DNA of 13,838 bases from CAYFKJ01 sp964528595 (lineage in GTDB: Bacteria > Pseudomonadota > Alphaproteobacteria > UBA2966), in contig CAZGTM010000081.1 in NCBI GenBank assembly GCA_964528595.1, positions 1 through 13,838 of the forward strand, given 5' to 3'. The notes beneath the pieces were generated by a model, which was not told the DNA's origin, did no database searches, and was given only the letters and a program-made list of their open reading frames with translations. The position numbers and the translations under genes were made by a program. Positions 1-7,266 of this stretch are shown piece by piece; position 1 is the first letter of the stretch, and each line of letters opens with the position of its first letter.

Positions 1-1899
1 GAACAAAGTCTGCGGCAGTACGGTCAGTGGCCGTGGCCGCGGACGCTGTTGGCGAGATTGATTGATCGCATCCATGCTGCCGGAGCCTTGTCGATCGGTT
101 TGGATATCATTCTGGCGGAACCCGATCGGATGTCGCCGCAGGAATTTGCGGCCGACTATCCCGGCCTGATGCCGGATTTGAAATCACGGCTGACAGATTT
201 GCCGTCAAATGATGCGGTCCTGGCGGAGACTCTGAGCCGCATTCCCGTCGTGATCGGTCGCAGCGGGCAGTTCGAACCGACGCCGGACGCCGCGGCCGCG
301 AGCTTTACCCCCGTGCAATTTCAGGGCGGTGGATCGGCGGCGGGCATCACCCGTTTTCGCGGGCATTTGACCAACGTTCCCGGGGTGATGAAGGCAGCAG
401 CCGGTTTCGGGTATCTGAACGCCATCCGCGATCCAGACGGACAGGTCCGGCGAATGCCGGTGGTGATGACGATCGACGGTCAAACTGTTCCCTCCATGGC
501 GCTTGAACTGATCCGGTCGGCGTTGGGGGCGAACTGGATTACCGTGAATACCGGCGACCGTGGCGTGGCCTCCGTCGAAGTCGGCGAGGCGCTCATCGAA
601 ACCGATGCTCGTGCCCGGCTCAGTTTGCATTTCAGCGGGCCGCACGCCCAGCGCCGGGTGTCGGCGGCGGATGTTCTATCGGACCGGCCGACCAACCAGA
701 CCTTTGCCGGACAGCTCGTGCTGGTCGGCGTGACGGGACTGGGGCTGGCCGATATCGCCACGACGCCGGTGGCGGCGCGGATGGATGGCGTTGAAGTGCA
801 GGCGGAATTCATCGAAAACATGTTGTATGGCACGCGCTTGAAACGCCCGCCCTTCGTCGTCTGGTCGGAACTCCTGGTTCTGGCCGCCTCGGCATTGCTC
901 TTGATAATCTTGCTGCCGCGGCACGGTCCGGTGTTGGGCGCAGGCGTTCTCGCGGCTTTGCTGGCCACACAATTCGGCGCCGGTTTCCAGGCTTTTACCC
1001 AAGCCAGCTTACTATCGGATCCCAGCGGTTCAGCCCTTGCCAGCGTGGCGGCGTATATTTCTCTAACCTTGACGCATGTCACGGAGGCAGACCGCGACCG
1101 GCGCCTGATGAATGCCCAACTGGAACGCGAACGCTTGGAAAACGCCCGTATGGCCGGTGAACTGGCGGCTGCCCGCGATATTCAGATTGGCATCCTGCCC
1201 AACCCGGCCGAAATCGAAAACCTTCCAGCCTCCTTAGACGTGCACGCCTCTCTGGAACCAGCCAGGGAGGTCGGGGGCGATCTTTATGACCTCCATATGG
1301 TGGACCAACACAGACTCTATTTCATGATCGGTGATGTCTCGGGGAAAGGCGTGCCGGCGTCGCTGTTCATGGCCCTCAGCAAGGCCCTGTGCAAGAGCGC
1401 CGTGCTACGTGAAAACGCTTCGATTGCCGATCTGATGATGACCGCCAATGGTGAAATCTCGCGTGAAAACCCGGCCTCTATGTTTGTCACCGCGGTCGCC
1501 GGTATCATCGACAGCCGGACGGGTGAGATCGAATTTTGCAATGCCGGGCATGATCACCCTTATGTGGTTTGTCCGGGCCAGCCAGCCCGACTGCTGGAAA
1601 GCACCGGCGGGCCGCCGTTGTGTGTCATGGACGATTTTCCTTATCCGGTCGAACGCGCTCAGCTCCGGCCCGGAGACATGCTGGTGCTGACGACGGACGG
1701 CGTCAGCGAAGCGATGACGGCAGACAAACAAATGTATGGCACGGCACGGCTCAGCGCCCTCCTCGATGCTTTTGAAGGCGAGATTGAACCGATGACAATG
1801 GTCGGCGAGATTTACAAAGACGTTAAGACGTTCGCCGACGGGGCGGAACCCAACGACGACATTACCATCCTCGCTTTGAAATACCGGCCCGCCGGCTAG
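1..1899 (+). CDS. CHASE2 sensor fused to SpoIIE-type PP2C phosphatase (5' partial)
   Basis: A membrane sensor whose output is a Ser/Thr phosphatase, probably acting on a phosphorylated STAS-type anti-sigma antagonist. The frame is open from base 1 and begins within the CHASE2 motif GQWPWPR, so the true start lies upstream; the first in-frame start codon, TTG at 49, is internal. Of about 632 visible residues, 1-280 form the extracytoplasmic CHASE2 domain (EPDRMSP, DGVEVQAEFIENML). About 287-365 carry two or three membrane helices and the start of a coiled coil. About 385-625 form the PP2C domain with metal-binding aspartates in GGDLYD, GDVSGKG, TTDGVSEAM and NDDITI, so it looks active. NAGHDHPY is also typical. 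It converges on the OmpA-like gene, and the ATPase gene at 3030 is the likely kinase partner. The domain call is firm; the substrate is inferred. Confidence 0.93.
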   Translation, partial: EQSLRQYGQWPWPRTLLARLIDRIHAAGALSIGLDIILAEPDRMSPQEFAADYPGLMPDLKSRLTDLPSNDAVLAETLSRIPVVIGRSGQFEPTPDAAAASFTPVQFQGGGSAAGITRFRGHLTNVPGVMKAAAGFGYLNAIRDPDGQVRRMPVVMTIDGQTVPSMALELIRSALGANWITVNTGDRGVASVEVGEALIETDARARLSLHFSGPHAQRRVSAADVLSDRPTNQTFAGQLVLVGVTGLGLADIATTPVAARMDGVEVQAEFIENMLYGTRLKRPPFVVWSELLVLAASALLLIILLPRHGPVLGAGVLAALLATQFGAGFQAFTQASLLSDPSGSALASVAAYISLTLTHVTEADRDRRLMNAQLERERLENARMAGELAAARDIQIGILPNPAEIENLPASLDVHASLEPAREVGGDLYDLHMVDQHRLYFMIGDVSGKGVPASLFMALSKALCKSAVLRENASIADLMMTANGEISRENPASMFVTAVAGIIDSRTGEIEFCNAGHDHPYVVCPGQPARLLESTGGPPLCVMDDFPYPVERAQLRPGDMLVLTTDGVSEAMTADKQMYGTARLSALLDAFEGEIEPMTMVGEIYKDVKTFADGAEPNDDITILALKYRPAG

Positions 1900-2510
1900 C
1901 GCACGATGATCTCGACCCGCCGGTTCTTGGCTTCGGCGACGCCGTCCGCCGTGGGCACCAGAGGTTCTCGCTCACCGCGGCCTACCGCCCTCACGCGCGT
2001 CGTTTGGATGCCCTGGTCGATGAGCATGGCGGCAACGGCTTCGGCGCGTTTCAGCGCCAACTTGTCGTTGCCTCGGATACTGCCCTTGCGGTCGGTATGC
2101 CCCGTCACCTGCACTTCCACCGCCTGACGTGCGGCGACCGTTTCAAAAAGCGCCTTCAATACCGGTTTTGAGGCCTCCCTGAGCTCCGTCCCGCCGGTTT
2201 TGAAATAGAGCGTGAAGGAAATTGGGTCCGGCGGTTGGGCCGCAAGGGCTTCACTGAATATCGCTTGGACCTGATCCTGACTGGCGTCGGATATTGCTCC
2301 ACCGGCGGCGCCGATTTGAGCGGATGCCAAGGCCGTGTCGAGGACGAGCTCGGAACCTGCGGTGGTTTCGATGCTGACAACGCCGACGGTGCCATCCTTG
2401 TCCGGCAACAGAACCACCAATTCGTTGCGGATATCCGGAGATGCGGCACAGGCCGCCAGCAAGGCCATAAGCGAGAGAGCGGCGGTAAGAGAACGGAGCG
2501 TCCGGATCAT
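1896..2510 (-). CDS. OmpA-family peptidoglycan-binding lipoprotein
   Basis: A 204-residue outer-membrane lipoprotein expected to bind peptidoglycan. The ATG at 2510 is chosen because GGAG (2520-2523) lies 9 nt upstream and because it gives an N-terminus with a clean lipobox, LAAC, with Cys21. Residue +2 is Ala, so inner-membrane retention by Asp is not expected. Residues 22-95 are a spacer of unknown fold. About 98-204 are the OmpA C-terminal domain: TGHTDRKG with Asp140, then KRAEAV with Arg155, and NRRVEI near the end, the residues that contact diaminopimelate in this family. The gene lies 4 nt after the FecR gene and its Shine-Dalgarno sits inside the last FecR codons, so the two are coupled. 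An upstream ATG at 2531 would overlap FecR and lose the signal peptide. Confidence 0.9.
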   Translation of the reverse strand: MIRTLRSLTAALSLMALLAACAASPDIRNELVVLLPDKDGTVGVVSIETTAGSELVLDTALASAQIGAAGGAISDASQDQVQAIFSEALAAQPPDPISFTLYFKTGGTELREASKPVLKALFETVAARQAVEVQVTGHTDRKGSIRGNDKLALKRAEAVAAMLIDQGIQTTRVRAVGRGEREPLVPTADGVAEAKNRRVEIIVR

Positions 2511-2514
2511 CGGC

Positions 2515-2964
2515 TCATTCTCCGTTGCCAACTTTAACCAGGAACCGCGTGCCGCGAACGCCCAGGATAGATGAAGGCGTCCGCACCTTCATCGCTTGGG
2601 GCGAGGACTTTGCAATCCGGCCGGAAATAACCGCCAGCGTGCCTTTCTTGATGCTGGTCTGAAACTCGCCCTCATGGGTCGTCGTGTCGAACTTGAACCG
2701 GCTAAGCTCAATCGTGCTGTTGGGGCCGGCGGAAAACCGGGTGCCGTCGATAAAGGTCATGCCGACGCTGCTGTTCGCCCCGGTGACGAGGGTGTCGGCC
2801 TGCTCAAGGCTTTCACCGGCGCTGGCCGCCTTGGTTTCCTGGGCGCGGACGAGCTTGACGTCCCCCTTCAGCGTTTTGATCTGGCCAATGTCGGCCTGAG
2901 CCGAGCCGGGGAGGACGTAAAGCACCACGGCAAGAGCCGCAGCCTTGATAACCGTATTGAGCAT
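2515..2964 (-). CDS. FecR-domain periplasmic protein
   Basis: A 149-residue exported protein made almost only of a FecR domain. Residues 1-24 are a signal peptide ending SAQA. The mature part has the FecR pattern: GDVKLVR near 34, LEQADTLVTGANSSVGM at 53-69, FIDGTRFSAGPNSTIEL at 71-87 and the closing ILGVRGTRF at 133-141. It ends eight residues after that motif, so there is no C-terminal extension. Unlike FecR proper there is no N-terminal cytoplasmic anti-sigma segment and no TonB receptor nearby, so an iron role is not supported. The ATG at 2964 has GGAGG about 11 nt upstream. It is the first gene of a two-gene operon with the OmpA-like lipoprotein and is divergent from the ATPase gene. It probably acts as an envelope ligand or scaffold, which is inference. 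Confidence 0.88.
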   Translation of the reverse strand: MLNTVIKAAALAVVLYVLPGSAQADIGQIKTLKGDVKLVRAQETKAASAGESLEQADTLVTGANSSVGMTFIDGTRFSAGPNSTIELSRFKFDTTTHEGEFQTSIKKGTLAVISGRIAKSSPQAMKVRTPSSILGVRGTRFLVKVGNGE

Positions 2965-2992
2965 ATCGCCGCCTACCTCCGTTTCGTATTAC

Positions 2993-2998
2993 TATAAA
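2993..2998 (+). promoter_or_regulatory. possible -10 box in short divergent promoter region
   Basis: The 65-base gap between the FecR and ATPase starts contains TATAAA, one mismatch from the sigma-70 -10 consensus, on the plus strand. The same site reads TATAGT on the minus strand (2997-2992). Either would place a transcript start close to the matching gene. No convincing -35 hexamer is visible for either direction, so this is a weak call. Confidence 0.25.
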
Positions 2999-3029
2999 GC
3001 GGAACTTGGCGGGGACAGCGAGAAATCTA

Positions 3030-3437
3030 ATGACCCACATTTCGTTGACCGGTCTGACCGCCAGTCCGGCGATAAATCAGGCGGTTGATTTCATCGTACG
3101 GCTTTGTACAGAAAACCGGATTGACCGCATCGTGGCCGACACGCTGTGCCTGATCGTGGAAGAACTGATCAGCAACACCTATAAGCATGGCGGAATCGCG
3201 AACGAAGTTGAGATCGGGCTGGATCTCAGTCTGCAAGCCGAGCGGGCGAGGATGATCTACCGCGACAATGGAAATCCCTTCGATCCCCACCGCGACCTGC
3301 CCGAAGATGACCGTGACCTGCGCCTGGAGGAACGCCGGATCGGCGGTCTTGGCTGGCGAATTATTTTCGAAAAATGCGAGACCGTCGAATATCAGCGCGA
3401 CGATGATCGAAACATGATCACACTACGGCTGAAATGA
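3030..3437 (+). CDS. RsbW/SpoIIAB-type anti-sigma-like ATPase (HATPase_c_2)
   Basis: A 135-residue single-domain GHKL ATPase of the type that acts as anti-sigma factor and Ser kinase in partner switching. The N box is EELISNTYKHGG (44-55, with Glu45 and Asn49), the G1 box is DNGNPFDP (79-86) and the G2 box is GGLGWRII (105-112). All ATP-binding elements are present. The ATG at 3030 fits the family N-terminus (MTHISLTGL); a TTG at 3006 would add eight residues without a better ribosome site. It is divergent from FecR-OmpA and near the CHASE2-phosphatase, which would dephosphorylate the protein this kinase phosphorylates. Neither a sigma factor nor a STAS protein is in view, so the actual target is unknown. 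Confidence 0.85.
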   Translation: MTHISLTGLTASPAINQAVDFIVRLCTENRIDRIVADTLCLIVEELISNTYKHGGIANEVEIGLDLSLQAERARMIYRDNGNPFDPHRDLPEDDRDLRLEERRIGGLGWRIIFEKCETVEYQRDDDRNMITLRLK

Positions 3438-3486
3438 CCGTCAAGGCGTCACCGAATTGAAGACCCGGCACCGCGTCCGCGGCCGC

Positions 3487-3897
3487 CTATTCCCGTTCGA
3501 TCAGCTTCATGATGCCGGCCGCCGACAGGACGGGCCGGTCTTCGACACTCAAGACCGAGCGGACGAACACCATGGATCGGGTGCGCCGCGTGATGTCGCC
3601 GATGCCGTGCACCCAATCGCCCGGCTTTACCGCCGACAGGAAATCGCAATTGAGGCTGACGGTGGCCATGGGCTGGGCGCCGACGGCGCGGTAGACGGTG
3701 GCCCCCATCAGATCGTCGGCCACCGTCATCAGCATGCCGCCGTGAATGACGCCGCCCGGATTGAGATGTCTTTCGTCGGCCGCGAAACCGACGTGGAGGG
3801 TTTCCTCGCCGGGACGGTAGTAGATCGGCCCTACCATGTCCGTGAAGGGCATGTCGATCGGGGCCTTGAAAAAGCCCTCGGGGATCGGCGCCGCCAT
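3487..3897 (-). CDS. PaaI-type hotdog-fold thioesterase
   Basis: A 136-residue single hotdog domain, the normal length for PaaI-like acyl-CoA thioesterases. The family signature is HLNPGGVIHGGM (44-55) with Asn46 and the HGG turn, followed by the helix carrying Asp61, the usual catalytic acid. Later segments SLNCDFLSAVKPGD (81-94) and SMVFVRSVLS match the strands of the fold. The start ATG at 3897 shares one base with the stop of the dehalogenase gene (TGATG on the minus strand), so it is translated by coupling. The gene ends 49 bases from the convergent ATPase gene. The acyl-CoA substrate cannot be read from the sequence; a role in clearing a CoA ester formed after dehalogenation would be speculative. 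Confidence 0.88.
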   Translation of the reverse strand: MAAPIPEGFFKAPIDMPFTDMVGPIYYRPGEETLHVGFAADERHLNPGGVIHGGMLMTVADDLMGATVYRAVGAQPMATVSLNCDFLSAVKPGDWVHGIGDITRRTRSMVFVRSVLSVEDRPVLSAAGIMKLIERE

Positions 3898-4796
3898 CAG
3901 CCGGCAAACGCCTTGAGCGCCGCCGCGGCCACAACCTCACCCGCCTCCTGCACGAAGTGGCCGGCGTCGGCGACCTCGAAGGGCTCGGGGCAATCCTTGA
4001 TTTGCTTGCGTAGGTATTTCATGGCCGGCGGGCCCAGCACCGGATCCTGCATGCCGATGGCCATGAAGGTTTGACCCTGCCATTCGTTATTCCACCAGTC
4101 CCGCGCCCGGCGCGACATGGCCGCACCTCCGGCGTCCACGCTGTCGGGCACCAGTTCGGGGAAACGGCGGACACCGGCCTTGTAGGTGACGTCCGGGTAA
4201 GGCGCGTCGTAGGCGGCGGTCTCTTCGGCGCTGAGATCGGGGCACGATCGGCCCATCAGTTTGCCGACGTTCATGTCGGGATTGTCCCGGCACCACTGAC
4301 GCCAGGCGATGAAGCCGTCGCCCAGCGGCAGGTCACCGCAGCCCAGCGCGGTATTCATGACCAAAAGGCGGCTGAAGCGCTCCGGCATGTCCATGGGCAG
4401 GGTCAGCCCCAACAGGCCGCCCCAATCCTGGCAAACCAACGTGATGTTCCTGAGATCCAGCGTCTCGACGAATCGGGCCAGCATTTCACGGTGCCATTCG
4501 AAGGTATAGACCGCATCCTCGGCCGGCTTGTCGGATTTGCCGAAACCGAAGAAATCGGGCGCGACGCTGCGGGCGCCGGCGCCGGTGAACACCGGAATCA
4601 TTTTGCGGTAGAGATAGCTCCAGGTGGGCTGGCCGTGCAGACAGAGGAAGGTGTGCTCGGCATCCCGGGGACCTTCATCCAGGTAGTGGCAGCGCAGGCC
4701 TTCGTAGCCTTCCAGGGTATCGATGTAGTTCGGCGCGAAGTCGTAACCGGGCAGACCGGCGAAACGGTCATCGGGCGTGCGTAGGGTATCCGGCAT
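3897..4796 (-). CDS. dhmA: Haloalkane dehalogenase, DhlA-like (HLD-I)
   Basis: A 299-residue alpha/beta hydrolase predicted to cleave carbon-halogen bonds to alcohol plus halide. All family residues are visible: HGQPTWSY (54-61, oxyanion region), nucleophile Asp124 and halide-binding Trp125 in VCQDWGG, second halide-binding Trp165 in GFIAWRQW, acid Asp251 in GMQDPVLGP and base His280 in DAGHFVQEAGE. Compared from memory with Xanthobacter DhlA (Asp124, Trp125, Trp175, Asp260, His289), the nucleophile has the same number and the later residues are about ten lower, so about ten cap-domain residues are missing. DhlA has Glu56 where this protein has Gln56. The ATG at 4796 has GGAGG 5 nt upstream. 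It is the first gene of an operon with the thioesterase. Substrate is unknown; some relatives act on other compounds. Confidence 0.88.
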   Translation of the reverse strand: MPDTLRTPDDRFAGLPGYDFAPNYIDTLEGYEGLRCHYLDEGPRDAEHTFLCLHGQPTWSYLYRKMIPVFTGAGARSVAPDFFGFGKSDKPAEDAVYTFEWHREMLARFVETLDLRNITLVCQDWGGLLGLTLPMDMPERFSRLLVMNTALGCGDLPLGDGFIAWRQWCRDNPDMNVGKLMGRSCPDLSAEETAAYDAPYPDVTYKAGVRRFPELVPDSVDAGGAAMSRRARDWWNNEWQGQTFMAIGMQDPVLGPPAMKYLRKQIKDCPEPFEVADAGHFVQEAGEVVAAAALKAFAG

Positions 4797-4942
4797 GTCG
4801 GCCTCCGAAAAAATTCAGCCCGCACTATGCCGCCTATTCACGAATTCGCAAACGGCGAAGTTGTGTCCGTTATGCCGATCACGGAGATATGAGACCGTTC
4901 CCCGGCGGGTTGGCGATAATCTCCCTGATGCGTTTATCGGTT

Positions 4943-4950
4943 GGGGAGGG
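4943..4950 (+). promoter_or_regulatory. Shine-Dalgarno deciding a GTG start
   Basis: GGGGAGGG lies 6 nt before the GTG at 4957. It supports this start over the upstream in-frame ATG at 4777, which would run into the divergent dehalogenase gene and add a 60-residue tail with no recognisable features. Confidence 0.75.
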
Positions 4951-4956
4951 ACGGCG

Positions 4957-5817
4957 GTGAAAGCGACCAATTGGGCGAAAGCGGTTTACGTATCGGTCTA
5001 CCTGACGGTGGTCTCCATAATCGCGGTTTACGCCGTCTGGCGCCTGATCGAGGGCGGCCTGAACGTTGGCTACATTGGCGCCGTCCTCGCCAATGGGCCC
5101 ATCGTCTTGCTGGTCGGCTGGTTGCTTTTACTGCGTCCGACCGCGCGAACCTCGCCGCATCTCACGCCGGTCCTGGTCCTGGCGCTGGTGGGCGCAGGCT
5201 TGGGCGTGACCGCCTTGCTCATGGGGTCGCCCTCCAGTCTTGAAGCCTGCGTCCTCGCCCTGGTCGGCCTGGCGGGTTTTCAGGCCTACGACCGCTGGTA
5301 TTCCATCTTCGGACGTGATGCCGCGGCGGCCGTTGCGGTGGGCCGGACCTTGCCTGATTTCGAACTTGAGGATGCCGTGGGCGCTTCGGTGTCGTCGGCG
5401 GAGTTCCGGGGCAAACCGGTTCTTCTTCTCTTCTACCGCGGCAACTGGTGTCCTCTGTGCATGGCGCAAATCAAGGAAATCGCCGGTCAGTACCAAGAAC
5501 TGGAACGACGCGGCGTCACGGTCGCCCTGGTCAGTCCGCAACCGCAAGGCCACACCGCGCGATTGGCGGCAAAGTTGGACGTCCCCTTCAGGTTCCTGGT
5601 CGACCGGCAGGGCGCAGTTGCGGAAAAACTGGGGATCGCGGCGCCCGGCGGCCTGCCTTTCGGCATGCAGATATTCGGTTACGACAGCGACACGGTCCTA
5701 CCCACCGTCATCATCGCCGACGCCGAGGGCAAGATCATCCTGTCGGACCAGACCGACAACTACCGCATCCGGCCCGAACCGGCGACCTTCCTGGCGGCTC
5801 TTGACGGCGCGGCCTGA
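4957..5817 (+). CDS. Membrane-anchored peroxiredoxin-like (AhpC/TSA) protein
   Basis: A 286-residue protein with about four hydrophobic helices (roughly 8-30, 38-58, 70-90 and 94-110) followed by a thioredoxin-fold AhpC/TSA domain from about 125. The active site is FYRGNWCPLC (159-168) with Cys165 and Cys168, a CxxC arrangement rather than the single peroxidatic Cys in PxxxTxxC of typical peroxiredoxins. LVSPQPQGH (191-199), LDVPFRFLVDRQG and the C-terminal LPTVIIADAEGK are typical of the fold. It may reduce peroxides or act as a thiol oxidoreductase at the membrane; which side the domain faces is not clear. The GTG start is supported by a strong ribosome site. The gene is divergent from the dehalogenase operon (160-base gap) and lies 20 bases before the YjbQ gene. 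Confidence 0.82.
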   Translation: MKATNWAKAVYVSVYLTVVSIIAVYAVWRLIEGGLNVGYIGAVLANGPIVLLVGWLLLLRPTARTSPHLTPVLVLALVGAGLGVTALLMGSPSSLEACVLALVGLAGFQAYDRWYSIFGRDAAAAVAVGRTLPDFELEDAVGASVSSAEFRGKPVLLLFYRGNWCPLCMAQIKEIAGQYQELERRGVTVALVSPQPQGHTARLAAKLDVPFRFLVDRQGAVAEKLGIAAPGGLPFGMQIFGYDSDTVLPTVIIADAEGKIILSDQTDNYRIRPEPATFLAALDGAA

Positions 5818-5837
5818 AATGCCCTGAATTGGCGTCG

Positions 5838-6260
5838 ATGGCGGAATTCGCGAAATCAAGCCTCACCGTATCGACGGCGGGCCGGGGATTGTACGACATC
5901 ACGTCGCAGGTGGACGCCTGGGTGCGCGGAAGCGGCTCGGCGGAGGGGCTGTTGACGCTTTTTATCCGTCACACCTCGGCCAGCCTGACTATCCAGGAAA
6001 ACGCCGACCCCCGTGTGCTGGACGACCTCGACGCCTATTTTTCACGTCTTGTGGCGGATGGTGACGATCTCTTTAGCCATACCTCCGAGGGGCCCGACGA
6101 TATGGCGGCTCATGTCAGGTCAGCGCTTACCCAAACCAGCTTGCAGGTGCCGGTGACCGAGGGGCGGTTGAGCCTCGGTACCTGGCAGGGCATTTTTGTG
6201 TTCGAACACCGCCTCCGGCCGCATCGGCGGCAGATCGATTTGGTGCTCGTGGGAAAGTGA
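5838..6260 (+). CDS. yjbQ: YjbQ/UPF0047 family protein
   Basis: A 140-residue single-domain protein of the YjbQ family, the usual length. Family motifs are RHTSASLTIQENADP (with DDLDAYF following), HTSEGPDDMAAHVRSAL and GRLSLGTWQGIFVFEHR. The conserved His and Glu residues of these motifs are present. Some members show weak thiamin-phosphate synthase activity, but the physiological role is not settled. The ATG at 5838 is preferred; TTG at 5829 would add three residues with no ribosome site. It follows the peroxiredoxin-like gene by 20 bases and probably shares its transcript. It ends 17 bases from the convergent PanE-like gene. Confidence 0.87.
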   Translation: MAEFAKSSLTVSTAGRGLYDITSQVDAWVRGSGSAEGLLTLFIRHTSASLTIQENADPRVLDDLDAYFSRLVADGDDLFSHTSEGPDDMAAHVRSALTQTSLQVPVTEGRLSLGTWQGIFVFEHRLRPHRRQIDLVLVGK

Positions 6261-6277
6261 CACGAACCGTTCTTGTT

Positions 6278-7252
6278 TCAGTAGCTGCCTGCCAGCGCCG
6301 CCCGTTGGCGGACCAGGGCCAGCACCGTGTCAATGGTCGGCGTCGGTACCTCCGTCAGCTTCCCCATTTCCTGGACGGCGGTCACCAGGGCGTCGATTTC
6401 CATTGGCCTGCCCAACTCCAGATCCTGCAGCATTGAGGTCTTGTGCGCACCCACCATGCGGGCGCCTTCGATGCGCTTGTCGACGTCGATGGGAAACCGG
6501 ACGCCGAGTTTTTCGCCAATGGCCTGCGCCTCGACCATCATGGCGCGGGCGACGGCGCGGGTGCCGGCGTCCTCGGTGATGACGTCCAGCGTCGCGTGTG
6601 TCAGGGCACTGATCGGATTGAAACTGAGATTGCCCCAAAGTTTGATCCAAATCTCGTCCCGGATGCGCGGCCTGACGGGTGCCTTGAAGCCCGCGGAAAT
6701 CAAGGTTTTGGACAGCAATTCGATGCGCTCGGTTTTGTCGCCGGACGGCTCGCCCAGCGTGAATTTGTCACCGTCGATATGCCGGACGATACCGGGTTCG
6801 ACGATTTCGCAGGCGGGGTAGACGACGCAGCCGATGGCCCGCTCCGGTCCGATGCCGTCCCATTGGATGTTACCGGGATCGACGGCTGCGATCCGCTGGT
6901 CCTCGAAAGGGCCCGCGAGCTTGTGGAAATACCACCAGGGAACGCCATTGACGGCGCTGACCACGGCGGTTTCGGGGTTCAAAAGGGGCTGCATTGCAGG
7001 GACGACGGCGGGCACTGAGTGGGCTTTCAACGTGACAATCACGTGGTCTTGCGGCCCGGCCTCCGCCGGATCGTCAGTGCAGATCGGATGGCTGACGATT
7101 TCGTCCGAACCGGTGCGTAAAATCAGGCCGTTTTTACGCATCGCGTCGAGGTGCGCGCCCCGGGCGATTAGGGTGACGTCGGCGCCGTTGGCGGCCAGTC
7201 GCGCGCCAAGGTATCCGCCGATGGCGCCGGCGCCGTAGATGCAGATCCTCAC
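6278..7252 (-). CDS. PanE/ApbA-family 2-dehydropantoate reductase-like protein
   Basis: A 324-residue NADPH-dependent reductase of the ketopantoate reductase family. The nucleotide-binding motif GAGAIGG is at 7-13, Lys76 in TLKAHSV matches the first conserved Lys, NGVPWWYF is at 112-119, and IWIKLWGNLSFNPISALT (201-218) holds the catalytic Lys204 with the following Asn and Ser residues. The GTG start at 7252 has AGGGGG a few bases upstream. The gene lies 14 bases after the acyl-CoA synthetase and is surely co-transcribed with it. PanE-like paralogues are common in alphaproteobacteria, and many lie in catabolic operons rather than pantothenate synthesis. No other pantothenate gene is nearby, so a different 2-oxo acid may be the substrate (inference). 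Confidence 0.85.
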   Translation of the reverse strand: MRICIYGAGAIGGYLGARLAANGADVTLIARGAHLDAMRKNGLILRTGSDEIVSHPICTDDPAEAGPQDHVIVTLKAHSVPAVVPAMQPLLNPETAVVSAVNGVPWWYFHKLAGPFEDQRIAAVDPGNIQWDGIGPERAIGCVVYPACEIVEPGIVRHIDGDKFTLGEPSGDKTERIELLSKTLISAGFKAPVRPRIRDEIWIKLWGNLSFNPISALTHATLDVITEDAGTRAVARAMMVEAQAIGEKLGVRFPIDVDKRIEGARMVGAHKTSMLQDLELGRPMEIDALVTAVQEMGKLTEVPTPTIDTVLALVRQRAALAGSY

Positions 7253-7266
7253 GCCGCCCCCTTCAC

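Noticed and set aside
2515..2964. FecR protein as an iron-citrate regulator
   Set aside because: There is no FecI-type sigma factor or TonB receptor nearby, and the protein is a short exported domain with a signal peptide rather than a membrane-spanning anti-sigma factor.
3457..4784. Long plus-strand ORFs (205 and 237 residues) opposite the thioesterase and dehalogenase genes
   Set aside because: Their translations have no domain or motif and mirror the codon bias of the clearly real minus-strand genes.
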